This document shows, piece after piece, positions 1 to 8,044 of a stretch of 11,729 bases of DNA. Position 1 is the stretch's first letter. Each line of letters begins with the position of its first letter. The notes beneath the pieces were generated by a model. It saw only the letters and a list, made by a program, of their open reading frames with translations, did no database searches and was not told the DNA's origin. Both the position numbers and the translations under genes were made by a program. The stretch is from positions 1-11,729 of the forward strand of contig CANFUB010000059.1 in assembly GCA_947450015.1 (NCBI GenBank), written 5' to 3'. The DNA is from Bacteroidota bacterium. Lineage in GTDB: Bacteria > Bacteroidota > Bacteroidia > NS11-12g > UBA955.

Positions 1-315
1 AACTTCAGCAGGCGAAATGCAAATGCTGCTTGCCCCTGTATCAAAAATAAAACGCAAACTTATTCCGTTGATTTTTATCCAAACGTACCGAACCCCATTC
101 TCAACTTCCATTTTTAATTCATTTCCACTAGAAAACAAGTCGAAATCATTGTCTTTTTGCTCATCTGAGGGATTATCTGATTCAGGTTTAGAATCACAAT
201 CCATTGCCCCCCAAAGACTCGTTTCATCAATCTTAAAAGCATCTTCCATATTTGAATTACACGCTGTGAAACACAAACAGAGAATGATGATTTGTATTGT
301 TTTTATAAAGTTCAT
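1..315 (-). CDS. Retropepsin-like aspartic protease lipoprotein (N-terminal 105 residues, runs off the window)
   Basis: The minus strand is open from an ATG at 315 to the window edge (105 codons, no stop). Residues 1-18 are a lipoprotein signal peptide: a hydrophobic stretch ending FTA before the predicted lipidated Cys19. Residues 20-65 are a polar, acidic linker. Residues 69-91 read as beta strands (VRYVWIKINGISLRFIF) and lead into D92-T93-G94-A95-S96-S97, the catalytic DTGAS motif of clan AA retropepsin-type proteases. Members of this family act as dimers with one DTG aspartate per subunit; the rest of the domain is outside the window. It starts 20 bases after the stop of the giant adhesin gene on the same strand, so it is probably the next gene of the operon. 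It may process a surface or envelope protein, but the substrate is unknown. The call rests on the DTGAS motif in its strand context and the clear lipobox. Confidence 0.82.
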   Translation of the reverse strand, partial: MNFIKTIQIIILCLCFTACNSNMEDAFKIDETSLWGAMDCDSKPESDNPSDEQKDNDFDLFSSGNELKMEVENGVRYVWIKINGISLRFIFDTGASSICISPAEV

Positions 316-335
316 TGGTGGCCTTTTACAGTAAA

Positions 336-3300
336 TTATTTAATAAGTGATATTTTATGGACAGATTTCCGGAATTGATTGTCTGTTATTTCGATAAAGT
401 ATGTACCCGAAGTGAAATTAGTTAAATCTATTTTGTGTTCTTTCGAATTTATTATCATTTCGCCTAAAACTGAATACACTTTGACATTAACAGTTCTATC
501 TGGATTAGAAATTTCAATATAATTAGTTGTAGGATTTGGGTAAACTCTGAAAATTTCTTTATCAATTTCATTAACATTCAAATATGAAGGACTATTTAAA
601 TAAGACTTTTGCAAACAACTAGTGCTATCCCCTATTTTTACCCAATATCTATTTCTAAACGTGTCAATATAAGAATATTTACACCAATTTGAATTTTGGC
701 AAGTTGTAATTTCTTTGAAATCAGATTTTGATTCATAGCCCCAAATCATTACCGGGTAATTTTGCAAACTTGAAATCAAAATATTGGAACTTACATTATT
801 GCCTTTTACGAAAATTTGTGTTGTAGGCTGTGCAACAACTTTTGTAAACGCAATGTTTTTTGTAGTCTTCGAAAAGCAAAATGGATATTGCGTTGACGTT
901 TCTGTTAATTGAATGCTGCCACTTAAGCCCAGATTCCAGTTTACATAAACTGAATTATTCGTTTTGAAATTTATATTACCATTTACAATTGACCATTCGC
1001 GAGATAATTCATTGTTGTTGTTTACAGAATATTCTAGCCAGTTTGAATTTTGACAAATTGATTCCACCCCTGATATTAAACTAGATGTTGGATTATTTTT
1101 CACATATACAACTGTTGAATCTTTAGATTTACAACCCTTAGCCGAAATCCCTTCAACAATATATTTGGTAGTTTTGGTTGGAGTGGCGATTGGATTAGCG
1201 ATTGTAGCAGATGACAAATTCAATCCTGTCCAATTATAACTTGAGGCTCCACTTGAATTCAACTGCTTTGAATTACCGGTACAAATTGAATCAGATATGG
1301 TTGTAGTTAATTTTGGCAGTGGATTAACCGTAATCTTAAGAGAATCAAAATTTTCACACCCAAAATTATCAATACCATTAACGAAAATAGTTGTACTCGC
1401 GAATATTTTAGTTTTTACAGTTGCTAATTTATTGTTATTAAACGCATTTACTGGATACCAAATATAACTCACCCCACCATTTGCGGTAATGTCTAATTGA
1501 TTGAAAAGACAAACCTCATTTGTTGTGCTTTGTATCTTAACCAAAGGCAATAATCTAACATTGATTCTTACACTGTCATAATTAACACAGCCATTTTCAT
1601 CAATTGCTTTCAGTTTGAACGTTGTAGACTTGTTAGGCGTAGCAATTGGATTTGAAACTGATTTATAGTCTAAGAAATTCTCATTATTCCAAGAATAACT
1701 TTGGCCACCTACAGCATAAATCCTAACAGATTTACCAACGCAAATAGTAGTATCAGGAGATTTTGTTATTATTGGCAAATAACTAGTTGGTTCTTTTAAC
1801 AAAATAGAATCCGTTTTAAAACAATTATTTACATCTTTTATTGTAACCGTATAATAACCAGCACCTAAATTATTTGCAAGTTGTTTGTTATTAAATAGAC
1901 TCACTGGTGAATTGTCTTTTTTCCATAAAACATTATACGGCTCAGTTCCACCAATAATATCTAGATTCAATTCTCCCGTTTTTAAATCCTTACACAGAAT
2001 AGTTTTAGACAAATTGATTTTACTATAAATTGTACCATATGAATTTAAAGGCAAAATCACGATTTTAAACAATTGTGTACTTATGTTACCCGCTCTGTCT
2101 GTTGCTTTAAAGTTGATGCTTTTTTCACCCAAATCATTACATGTAAAGCTGGATTTATCTATTTCTAAGCTGAAATAATTTGAATTATCTAGGGTACCTG
2201 AATCTATATCGCTTGGAGTGACTTTTAAAACTCCGTTGCCATTTAATTTGAAGGTTAAGGCTTTTTTAATTCTAATTTTAGGGGCAATTGTATCTCTCAC
2301 AATTACATTGATAAATTTAACATTCATATTCCCTGACTTATCAATTACAGATAATTTCACTTTTTGAGGTGAACTAAAAACATCACCAATTGAGAAATTT
2401 GTTTTCGAGAAGTTGATTGTTGGATTTTTATCGCAGTTATCAAAAATAGATAGAATCAAATTACTATCTTGACCAATACCATATATAGATTCCGCAGCCA
2501 ATTGGGCTACCCCGAAATTATTCAAATATAAATTGATGATATTCCTACTTGAAACTTTAGGTCTTGTAGTATCTCTTAAATCAATGCTAGAATATGTCCA
2601 TGTTGAATTACCACTAGAATCAACCCCTTTCACATAAATCAAATTCGACCCTAAATTACTGCCTGATAAATAGGCTGGAGTATAGGTAAAATCGATATTG
2701 CAATTATCTATGGAAGCACTATCAAGTATGTTTCTAGTAATGGTAAATAGATTACCATTATTAGGGTAAAAACAAATAGGATTCTTAGTGATTAATTTTG
2801 GCTTTATTGTATCTAATACTTTTATAGAAACTGATTTAATCTTGGAATTCCCTGAGGCATCAGTTACTTTAAAGTAAATAGTATTATTACCGCGGTCTGA
2901 ACATTTAAAATATATCGTATTTTGATTCTGAGATGCATTAAAGGAAAGTACTTTGGTTAAACTACCTGATGAGGTGCAGTTATCTGTAGATCCATTTTCA
3001 ATTTCATTTACGGTTACAGAAGTAAGTCCCGAGCTATTTAAGTGCTTTGTAATATTTGTATTGTTATTAATCTTGGGGGACGTTGTGTCTAAAACACTAA
3101 TTGTAACTGATTGGCTTGAAGAATTGCCATTTGCATCGGTTACTTTGTATGTAATGCTCCTGCTCCCTAAATCTGCACAATTGAAATTAATTGAGCTTGC
3201 GTTGGTTTGACTTGAATAATTTAACTGTTTAGTTAAAGAACTATTATTTGTGCAATTATCGGTAGAACCATTTTCAACCTCAGACAAAACAAGCGTAACT

Positions 3301-5090
3301 GTACCCAAGTCATTTAGGTATTTTTTTACGTTGTTGAAATAATTAATTGTTGGAGCCAAATTATCTACAACCGTAACTTTAACGTTTACACTGCTATTAT
3401 TCCCAGCAGCATCAGATACAGTATATGTAATATATTGTATACCTAAATCTGAACAGGAAAAACTTATTCCTGTAGAACTTGTTTGAGTATTAAAAGTTAA
3501 TTTCTTCGTAATTGAACAATTGTCTGATGAACCATTTTCAACCTCCGATACCAATAATGTGGCAGTGCCGCTGGCGTTAATGTTTTTTGTGAAGTTATTA
3601 TTGAATACAACTGTTGGGGAAATATTATCCACTATAGTGACTTTAACAGTGACGCTACTAGTGTTACCAATTGCATCGGTAACGGTGTAAGTAACATTCT
3701 GTGCTCCAATATCAGTACAACTAAAATTAATTGTATTTACATTGGTCTGTGCTCCAAATGATAATTTCTTTACCAATGATGCTGTAGCCGTACAATTATC
3801 AGTTGAACCATTTTCAATATCTGAGATAGCAATTGAAACTGTTCCTGATGAACTCAGGTTTTTAGTTAAATTGTTATTGAAAACAATATTTGGACCCAGG
3901 TTATCAGCAATCGTTACCTTCACAGTTGAATTTGCAGAATTACCTCCTGCATCACTCACAGTGTAGGTTAAACTTTGTACCCCAATATCTGAGCAAGAAA
4001 AAGTAAGGCTATTTACATTTATCTGACTTCCAAGAGTCATTTTTTTAATCATTGTGCAATTATCTGTTGAACCATTGTCAAAGTCACTTGGTGTAACCGT
4101 AATTGTACCTGAACTATTTAAGTATTTGGTAATATTATTAAATAATATTGTTGGGGTGATATTATCAACAATAGTAACCTTTACTATACCGGTGCTTATA
4201 TTTCCGTAAGCATCAGTAACAGAATAAGTAATATTTTGCACTCCTAAATCCGAACACGAAAAATTTATTCCACTGGAACTAGTTTGAGAATTAAAAGTTA
4301 ATTTCTTAGTAATTGAACAATTGTCTGTTGAACCATTTTCAACCTCAGATACTAATAATGTGGCTGTACCACTCGCATTAAGGTTTTTTGTAAAGTTATT
4401 ATTAAATACAATTGTCGGGGAAATATTATCCACTACTGTAACTTTAACGGTTACGCTGCTAATGTTACCAATTGCATCGGTAACGGTGTAAGTAATATTC
4501 TGCGCTCCAATATCGGTACAACTAAAATTAATTGTATTTACATTGGCCTGTGCTCCAAATGATAATTTCTTTACCAATGATCCCGAAGCTGTACAATTAT
4601 CAGTTGAACCATTTTCAATTTCTGAAATTGATAATGACACCGCACCAACTGAACTCAAGTTTTTAGTTAAATTATTGTTATAAGCGATAGTTGGACCCAA
4701 GTTATCTGCAATAGTAACTTTAACAGTTACACTACTCGAATTACCGGCACCATCACTAACAGAATATGTTATATTCTGTGCGCCAATGTCTGTACAACTA
4801 AAATTGACAGTACTTACATTGGTTTGTGTTCCGAAAGATAGTTTCTTAACTAATGATCCCGAAGCTGTACAATTATCAGTTGAACCATTTTCAACATCTG
4901 AAATAGCAATGGAAACTGTTCCCGATGAACTCAGGTTTTTTGTTAAGTTATTATTGAAAGCAATAGTTGGTGGAGCTATATCAGGAGTGCATTGTCCTTT
5001 TAAAATTTCTGTTTTACCAAATAACGAAATTAAAACCAACGTTAAAAAAACGTTAGTGAATTTTAAATAATTTTTAAAAATGGATTTCAT
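336..5090 (-). CDS. Giant T9SS-secreted adhesin with 11 HYR-like modules, a SprB-type repeat and Ig/PKD-like modules
   Basis: This is a 1584-residue secreted protein. Residues 1-33 form a Sec signal peptide (hydrophobic core about 13-25). From about residue 38 to 1010 there are eleven modules of about 80-95 residues, each separated by a DN/DT-x-x-P junction. The first eight share ENGSTDNC or close variants, a second Cys in an F-x-C motif, and a GN-containing strand before VKVTI, which fits HYR-like Ig folds with an internal disulfide. Modules 9-11 are divergent. Residues about 1020-1102 resemble a SprB repeat (GGTEPYNVLW, GAGYYTVTIKDVNNC). Residues about 1103-1410 hold Ig/PKD-like modules with ATPNKSTTF-type motifs. 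The last 73 residues (1512-1584; VYPNPTTNYIEIS, then GTYFIEI) are a type A T9SS sorting domain. It likely acts as a surface adhesin or filament. It starts 2 bases after the barrel gene's stop. No catalytic domain is visible; the ligand is unknown. Confidence 0.93.
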   Translation of the reverse strand: MKSIFKNYLKFTNVFLTLVLISLFGKTEILKGQCTPDIAPPTIAFNNNLTKNLSSSGTVSIAISDVENGSTDNCTASGSLVKKLSFGTQTNVSTVNFSCTDIGAQNITYSVSDGAGNSSSVTVKVTIADNLGPTIAYNNNLTKNLSSVGAVSLSISEIENGSTDNCTASGSLVKKLSFGAQANVNTINFSCTDIGAQNITYTVTDAIGNISSVTVKVTVVDNISPTIVFNNNFTKNLNASGTATLLVSEVENGSTDNCSITKKLTFNSQTSSSGINFSCSDLGVQNITYSVTDAYGNISTGIVKVTIVDNITPTILFNNITKYLNSSGTITVTPSDFDNGSTDNCTMIKKMTLGSQINVNSLTFSCSDIGVQSLTYTVSDAGGNSANSTVKVTIADNLGPNIVFNNNLTKNLSSSGTVSIAISDIENGSTDNCTATASLVKKLSFGAQTNVNTINFSCTDIGAQNVTYTVTDAIGNTSSVTVKVTIVDNISPTVVFNNNFTKNINASGTATLLVSEVENGSSDNCSITKKLTFNTQTSSTGISFSCSDLGIQYITYTVSDAAGNNSSVNVKVTVVDNLAPTINYFNNVKKYLNDLGTVTLVLSEVENGSTDNCTNNSSLTKQLNYSSQTNASSINFNCADLGSRSITYKVTDANGNSSSQSVTISVLDTTSPKINNNTNITKHLNSSGLTSVTVNEIENGSTDNCTSSGSLTKVLSFNASQNQNTIYFKCSDRGNNTIYFKVTDASGNSKIKSVSIKVLDTIKPKLITKNPICFYPNNGNLFTITRNILDSASIDNCNIDFTYTPAYLSGSNLGSNLIYVKGVDSSGNSTWTYSSIDLRDTTRPKVSSRNIINLYLNNFGVAQLAAESIYGIGQDSNLILSIFDNCDKNPTINFSKTNFSIGDVFSSPQKVKLSVIDKSGNMNVKFINVIVRDTIAPKIRIKKALTFKLNGNGVLKVTPSDIDSGTLDNSNYFSLEIDKSSFTCNDLGEKSINFKATDRAGNISTQLFKIVILPLNSYGTIYSKINLSKTILCKDLKTGELNLDIIGGTEPYNVLWKKDNSPVSLFNNKQLANNLGAGYYTVTIKDVNNCFKTDSILLKEPTSYLPIITKSPDTTICVGKSVRIYAVGGQSYSWNNENFLDYKSVSNPIATPNKSTTFKLKAIDENGCVNYDSVRINVRLLPLVKIQSTTNEVCLFNQLDITANGGVSYIWYPVNAFNNNKLATVKTKIFASTTIFVNGIDNFGCENFDSLKITVNPLPKLTTTISDSICTGNSKQLNSSGASSYNWTGLNLSSATIANPIATPTKTTKYIVEGISAKGCKSKDSTVVYVKNNPTSSLISGVESICQNSNWLEYSVNNNNELSREWSIVNGNINFKTNNSVYVNWNLGLSGSIQLTETSTQYPFCFSKTTKNIAFTKVVAQPTTQIFVKGNNVSSNILISSLQNYPVMIWGYESKSDFKEITTCQNSNWCKYSYIDTFRNRYWVKIGDSTSCLQKSYLNSPSYLNVNEIDKEIFRVYPNPTTNYIEISNPDRTVNVKVYSVLGEMIINSKEHKIDLTNFTSGTYFIEITDNQFRKSVHKISLIK
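3421..4766 (-). repeat. Higher-order duplication inside the adhesin gene (three-module unit, 801-bp offset)
   Basis: All the HYR-like modules are related, but the segment at about 3421-3965 matches the segment at about 4222-4766 much more closely than other modules match each other. Four anchor strings line up at exactly 801 bases: 3451/4252, 3664/4465, 3706/4507 and 3866/4667. The offset equals 267 codons, or three modules. It pairs module 2 with module 5 and module 3 with module 6, while modules 4 and 7 differ. Adjacent modules 1 and 2 also share a long identical stretch near 4857 and 4581 (offset 276 bases, 92 codons). The array therefore grew by unequal recombination in multi-module blocks. 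Confidence 0.85.
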
Positions 5091-5092
5091 AT

Positions 5093-6451
5093 TTAAATTT
5101 TAACTCCTATTTTAACTAGTAAAAAATGATTAAACCGTTGGTTGTTTTCGATTCTATACAAGGTTGATTCGAAATACTTTCCTGATTCCCCGTTATTCAA
5201 AGTATTAGATATCTTAAATTCACCACGATAGTTAATATTCAAATTTATTTTATCCGAGATAATGTATTTTAAGCCTAGTAAATAATCAACTCCAAAAGAA
5301 TTTAAATTAACCGTAGAACTATTAATTACAGAACGTGCATCTTGATATAAATTTTCATAAACATTGTCAAAAATGGGTTGATCCGAATATTTGGGATAGA
5401 TACGTTGAACTTTTATTGAGCCATTAGCACTATAGTTATGCTTATAATTAATATCATTATAAAATCCTGCCCCTAGAGTAATTTGAAATGATTTATTCAG
5501 GTTTGCTTCATAATAAGCATCAACATTCAATTTGCAAATATTCATTTTCATTGCTTCCTCGACACTATTAGAATTCAATAAATTCAGATATCTATCATCT
5601 TGATAATCAATTTTATATTGTGTTTTGAAATTCTGAATAGCAAAATTCGACTTGTAAGTATTTGAATAATTAGAAATTCCCAGACTTAAACCCAGTTTGC
5701 TATTTGCAAACTGTTTAAATGGTAGGTTAATTGTTAAATTCACTCCCCAAGGAACTGATTGGTTATTTTGAGTTTTTGTTTCATTATCATTCATTAAAAC
5801 ATCACTTTGATAACCACTATAAAACCACCCTAATTCTAGAACTGGTTTAAGATTTTCATTTTCTCGGATTGTACGTTGTTCAATTTCAAACTGATATATT
5901 AAAAATGGAAGATAAGTAGTTAAATATTTAAGTTGTTCTACGTGAGTTGAATCACTTTTTATCAAATTATCTTTATTTATCAGAATATTATCATTATCCG
6001 TCATAGTATTTAAATCTATTCTTCGTTTAATGTATTTTAATAAATCTAAATTTCTAATGAGTAAAAAGGTAGCATGATTTTTGAAATTTATCTTTATTTG
6101 ATTTCCATTTTGATCTATAAACAATAAATCGTTGTCAGCTTCCAGTGAATTGGGACATTCATAACTCAAAATATCCAATTTGGTAGTATCTACGGAAGAT
6201 ATTGAATTACAAATTGGTAAAATGTAATCATATTTACCACCTGGTCTTTTGTACCCACGAACAATAATTATTTTAATTTTTGAACTCTCTGTTTTCTCCA
6301 ACTCTCGAGCAAGATTGACTGACAATTTTTTAAATTCATTGACATCTTTTCGGATAATATTTATGTTACATTTGGTCTGTGCGAATATATTTTCTCTTAA
6401 TACCAAGAAAAAAGTAAAAAAAACAAAAGCGAGACGCAAAAATCTTAGCAT
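5093..6451 (-). CDS. Outer-membrane beta-barrel protein with a large N-terminal periplasmic domain
   Basis: This is a 452-residue protein. Residues 1-25 are a signal peptide (FVFFTFFLVL core, likely cleavage after NIFA or NIFAQ). Residues about 26-200 form a soluble, mixed alpha/beta-looking domain that I do not recognise, with a predicted helix near 40-56 and several cysteines. From about residue 205 the sequence alternates polar and hydrophobic residues in repeated strands separated by long polar loops (GVNLTINLPF, KLGLSLGISNY, SFQITLGAGFY, VDYLLGLKYI, KINLNINYRGEF) and ends in HFLLVKIGVKI, as expected for a C-terminal barrel strand. This fits a small Bacteroidota OMP barrel of the general OMP_b-brl type. 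It overlaps the upstream lipoprotein gene by 7 bases (ATGCTAA) and lies 2 bases before the adhesin gene. It could anchor or present the adhesin, in the position a PorP/SprF protein often takes beside SprB-like adhesins, but I see no clear PorP/SprF signature. Confidence 0.82.
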   Translation of the reverse strand: MLRFLRLAFVFFTFFLVLRENIFAQTKCNINIIRKDVNEFKKLSVNLARELEKTESSKIKIIIVRGYKRPGGKYDYILPICNSISSVDTTKLDILSYECPNSLEADNDLLFIDQNGNQIKINFKNHATFLLIRNLDLLKYIKRRIDLNTMTDNDNILINKDNLIKSDSTHVEQLKYLTTYLPFLIYQFEIEQRTIRENENLKPVLELGWFYSGYQSDVLMNDNETKTQNNQSVPWGVNLTINLPFKQFANSKLGLSLGISNYSNTYKSNFAIQNFKTQYKIDYQDDRYLNLLNSNSVEEAMKMNICKLNVDAYYEANLNKSFQITLGAGFYNDINYKHNYSANGSIKVQRIYPKYSDQPIFDNVYENLYQDARSVINSSTVNLNSFGVDYLLGLKYIISDKINLNINYRGEFKISNTLNNGESGKYFESTLYRIENNQRFNHFLLVKIGVKI

Positions 6452-6981
6452 TTCAATATGATTTTGCGCGGTTCACTTTTAGGCCCCAAATGACCACAAA
6501 CTTTACCTCTTACAGATATCTTCCAATCACTGCTGTATACAAAGTCGTGCAATTGGATATTGTCATTTCCGGAATTGGGTTTTACTTTCATTGCTAAATC
6601 ATCTAATCGAACATATGCCGTGAACAATTTATCACCATTTACGTTCAAAGCGAATCGATCGTTTAGTTTTAAAGGCACAACAAATGGTTCAATTATGGAG
6701 CCATCAGTTCTCATTGCTTGAAAAATAAGTTCATATTCATCAAAAATTTGATTCCCTAGAAATTGAAACTTATAAACAGATTGATTCTCACGGTTTGTAG
6801 TAGATATTTGATATTCACTATTCAAATCAAAAAAATCGACATTATATTCTGATTGATTTGTTAATAATAATTTCCCATTTAAATCGCATTTAGATACTTC
6901 CACTTGTACTGGCACTTTTACAGTTTTGCAGCTATATGAAATAAATATGATTAGAATCGAAGCAAAAATATACCTTACCAT
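6445..6981 (-). CDS. Small lipoprotein of unknown function
   Basis: This is a 178-residue protein. Residues 1-17 are hydrophobic and end ISYS before Cys18, a plausible though not ideal lipobox. The mature part is rich in short predicted beta strands (CDLNGKLLLTNQSEY, YKFQFLGNQI, RFALNVNGDKLFTAYVRL) and has four further features worth noting: Cys32, Cys161 in VCGHLG, the C-terminal Cys178, and no acidic run after the lipid-anchor cysteine, so a surface export signal is not evident. I do not recognise the family. The start codon overlaps the stop of the preceding lipoprotein gene (ATGGTAA), and its own stop overlaps the next start in the same way (ATGCTAA), so the three genes are likely translationally coupled and their products made in matched amounts, probably as parts of one envelope complex. 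Confidence 0.85.
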   Translation of the reverse strand: MVRYIFASILIIFISYSCKTVKVPVQVEVSKCDLNGKLLLTNQSEYNVDFFDLNSEYQISTTNRENQSVYKFQFLGNQIFDEYELIFQAMRTDGSIIEPFVVPLKLNDRFALNVNGDKLFTAYVRLDDLAMKVKPNSGNDNIQLHDFVYSSDWKISVRGKVCGHLGPKSEPRKIILKC

Positions 6982-8033
6982 TTTTTATTATTATTTAAAA
7001 GAAAACCACAATAACTTTTTGTAAAACAAGTAATTCGATATTCACCAGGAATGTCGTAATAATTAGTTGTTTTTAATTTAGTGTCACTCAATATTAAACG
7101 AATAGTTATTTTGGCAAGTCTATCGCAATGGTTTTTAATTTTTTCCATATCCTCTGAATTTACGTCCATTTCAATTTCGGTACGTCCATTTAGTAGTAGA
7201 AAACTTCGTTCATCATTTGTGTTCTGATTAACGTGAGCATGTACTGAGATATGTTCTGGTATTTCACTTAAAATATTCCCTACCTCGTCGGTAAAATTCC
7301 ATTTAAAACTATAAGATTGAGGATCGTATCGCAAATTTTTAATTTTAACTATTCTGTCTTGATTCTTAATTACTGGTGGTAGCTGTGTTAGTGGTTGATT
7401 ATCCTCACCAACTTTATTACCTGGTCGGTCTGGTGGTGGTGGTGGTGGTGGTGTCTGAACTGATATTTTTTTATTACTAACAACCAAAAAATTAACTGTA
7501 CAATTACTTTTTTGATTAGTCAATTTATTTTTAATAATTCGAGTAATTTCTTTTTCAGTTAGTGGTTGATTAATATCAATTATCCCATCGTATTTTTTAG
7601 TATTGTCATTGTTTAAATTTATTGGTACTGAGCTAATATATTGATTAAGTTTACTATTAGTAATTATTGATTTAATATTCAATTTTTCCAAATCTACAAC
7701 CAAGTTACTGTTGTCGTATACTCCCATTGAATATCTGAGACCATTACCTTCATGCATTTCTAAGTTTAAACAATTAATTTTTTTTATATCCGCTCTGTTA
7801 ATATTAATACCAATTTCGCCATTACTATTTTTTGATACGTAATTAATATTATTGTTTAAAGTAAATGACTTAAACAAGCTTGCCATCCAATCTATGTTCT
7901 GATTTTCAATATCAATTGGTGTATTCAAAGTAACATTGATTTTTAAAGATTCAGAATTAAGTTCATTATTGTTTTGACAACCAGTAAATAATAGGTAAAC
8001 AAATGGGAATAAGAATATTCTGTATTTTTTCAT
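6975..8033 (-). CDS. Lipoprotein with a heptaproline linker, two-domain, unknown function
   Basis: This is a 352-residue protein. Residues 1-18 are a lipoprotein signal peptide with a good lipobox (LFTG before Cys19). The mature chain begins with an Asn-rich tether. Residues about 30-190 form one domain, and residues about 215-352 another; they are separated by a linker with seven consecutive prolines (195-201, followed by DRPG). The C-terminal domain has strands such as YSFKWNF, HISVHAHV and KITIRLIL and a cysteine-containing tail (ITCFTKSYCG). Neither domain resembles a family I know. The rigid proline linker would hold the two domains apart, for example across the periplasm. It lies 11 bases after the four-helix membrane protein and overlaps the next lipoprotein by 7 bases. 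The very AT-rich, Asn/Ile-rich composition matches the rest of the operon. Confidence 0.87.
   Translation of the reverse strand: MKKYRIFLFPFVYLLFTGCQNNNELNSESLKINVTLNTPIDIENQNIDWMASLFKSFTLNNNINYVSKNSNGEIGININRADIKKINCLNLEMHEGNGLRYSMGVYDNSNLVVDLEKLNIKSIITNSKLNQYISSVPINLNNDNTKKYDGIIDINQPLTEKEITRIIKNKLTNQKSNCTVNFLVVSNKKISVQTPPPPPPPDRPGNKVGEDNQPLTQLPPVIKNQDRIVKIKNLRYDPQSYSFKWNFTDEVGNILSEIPEHISVHAHVNQNTNDERSFLLLNGRTEIEMDVNSEDMEKIKNHCDRLAKITIRLILSDTKLKTTNYYDIPGEYRITCFTKSYCGFLLNNNKKW
7432..7452 (-). repeat. Trinucleotide microsatellite (GGT)7 encoding the proline run
   Basis: Seven uninterrupted GGT triplets on the plus strand read as seven CCA proline codons on the minus strand (residues 195-201 of the lipoprotein). 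All seven use the same codon, so slippage could lengthen or shorten the linker by whole prolines without breaking the frame. Confidence 0.95.
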
Positions 8034-8044
8034 TATTATTTCTA

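Noticed and set aside
17..334. Plus-strand open frame of 105 codons
   Set aside because: It is the reverse of the minus-strand lipoprotein/protease gene, which has a lipobox and a DTGAS motif; the plus-strand translation has no recognisable feature.
2953..5070. Several plus-strand open frames of 74-94 codons
   Set aside because: They are near-copies of one another because they mirror the repeated adhesin modules on the other strand.
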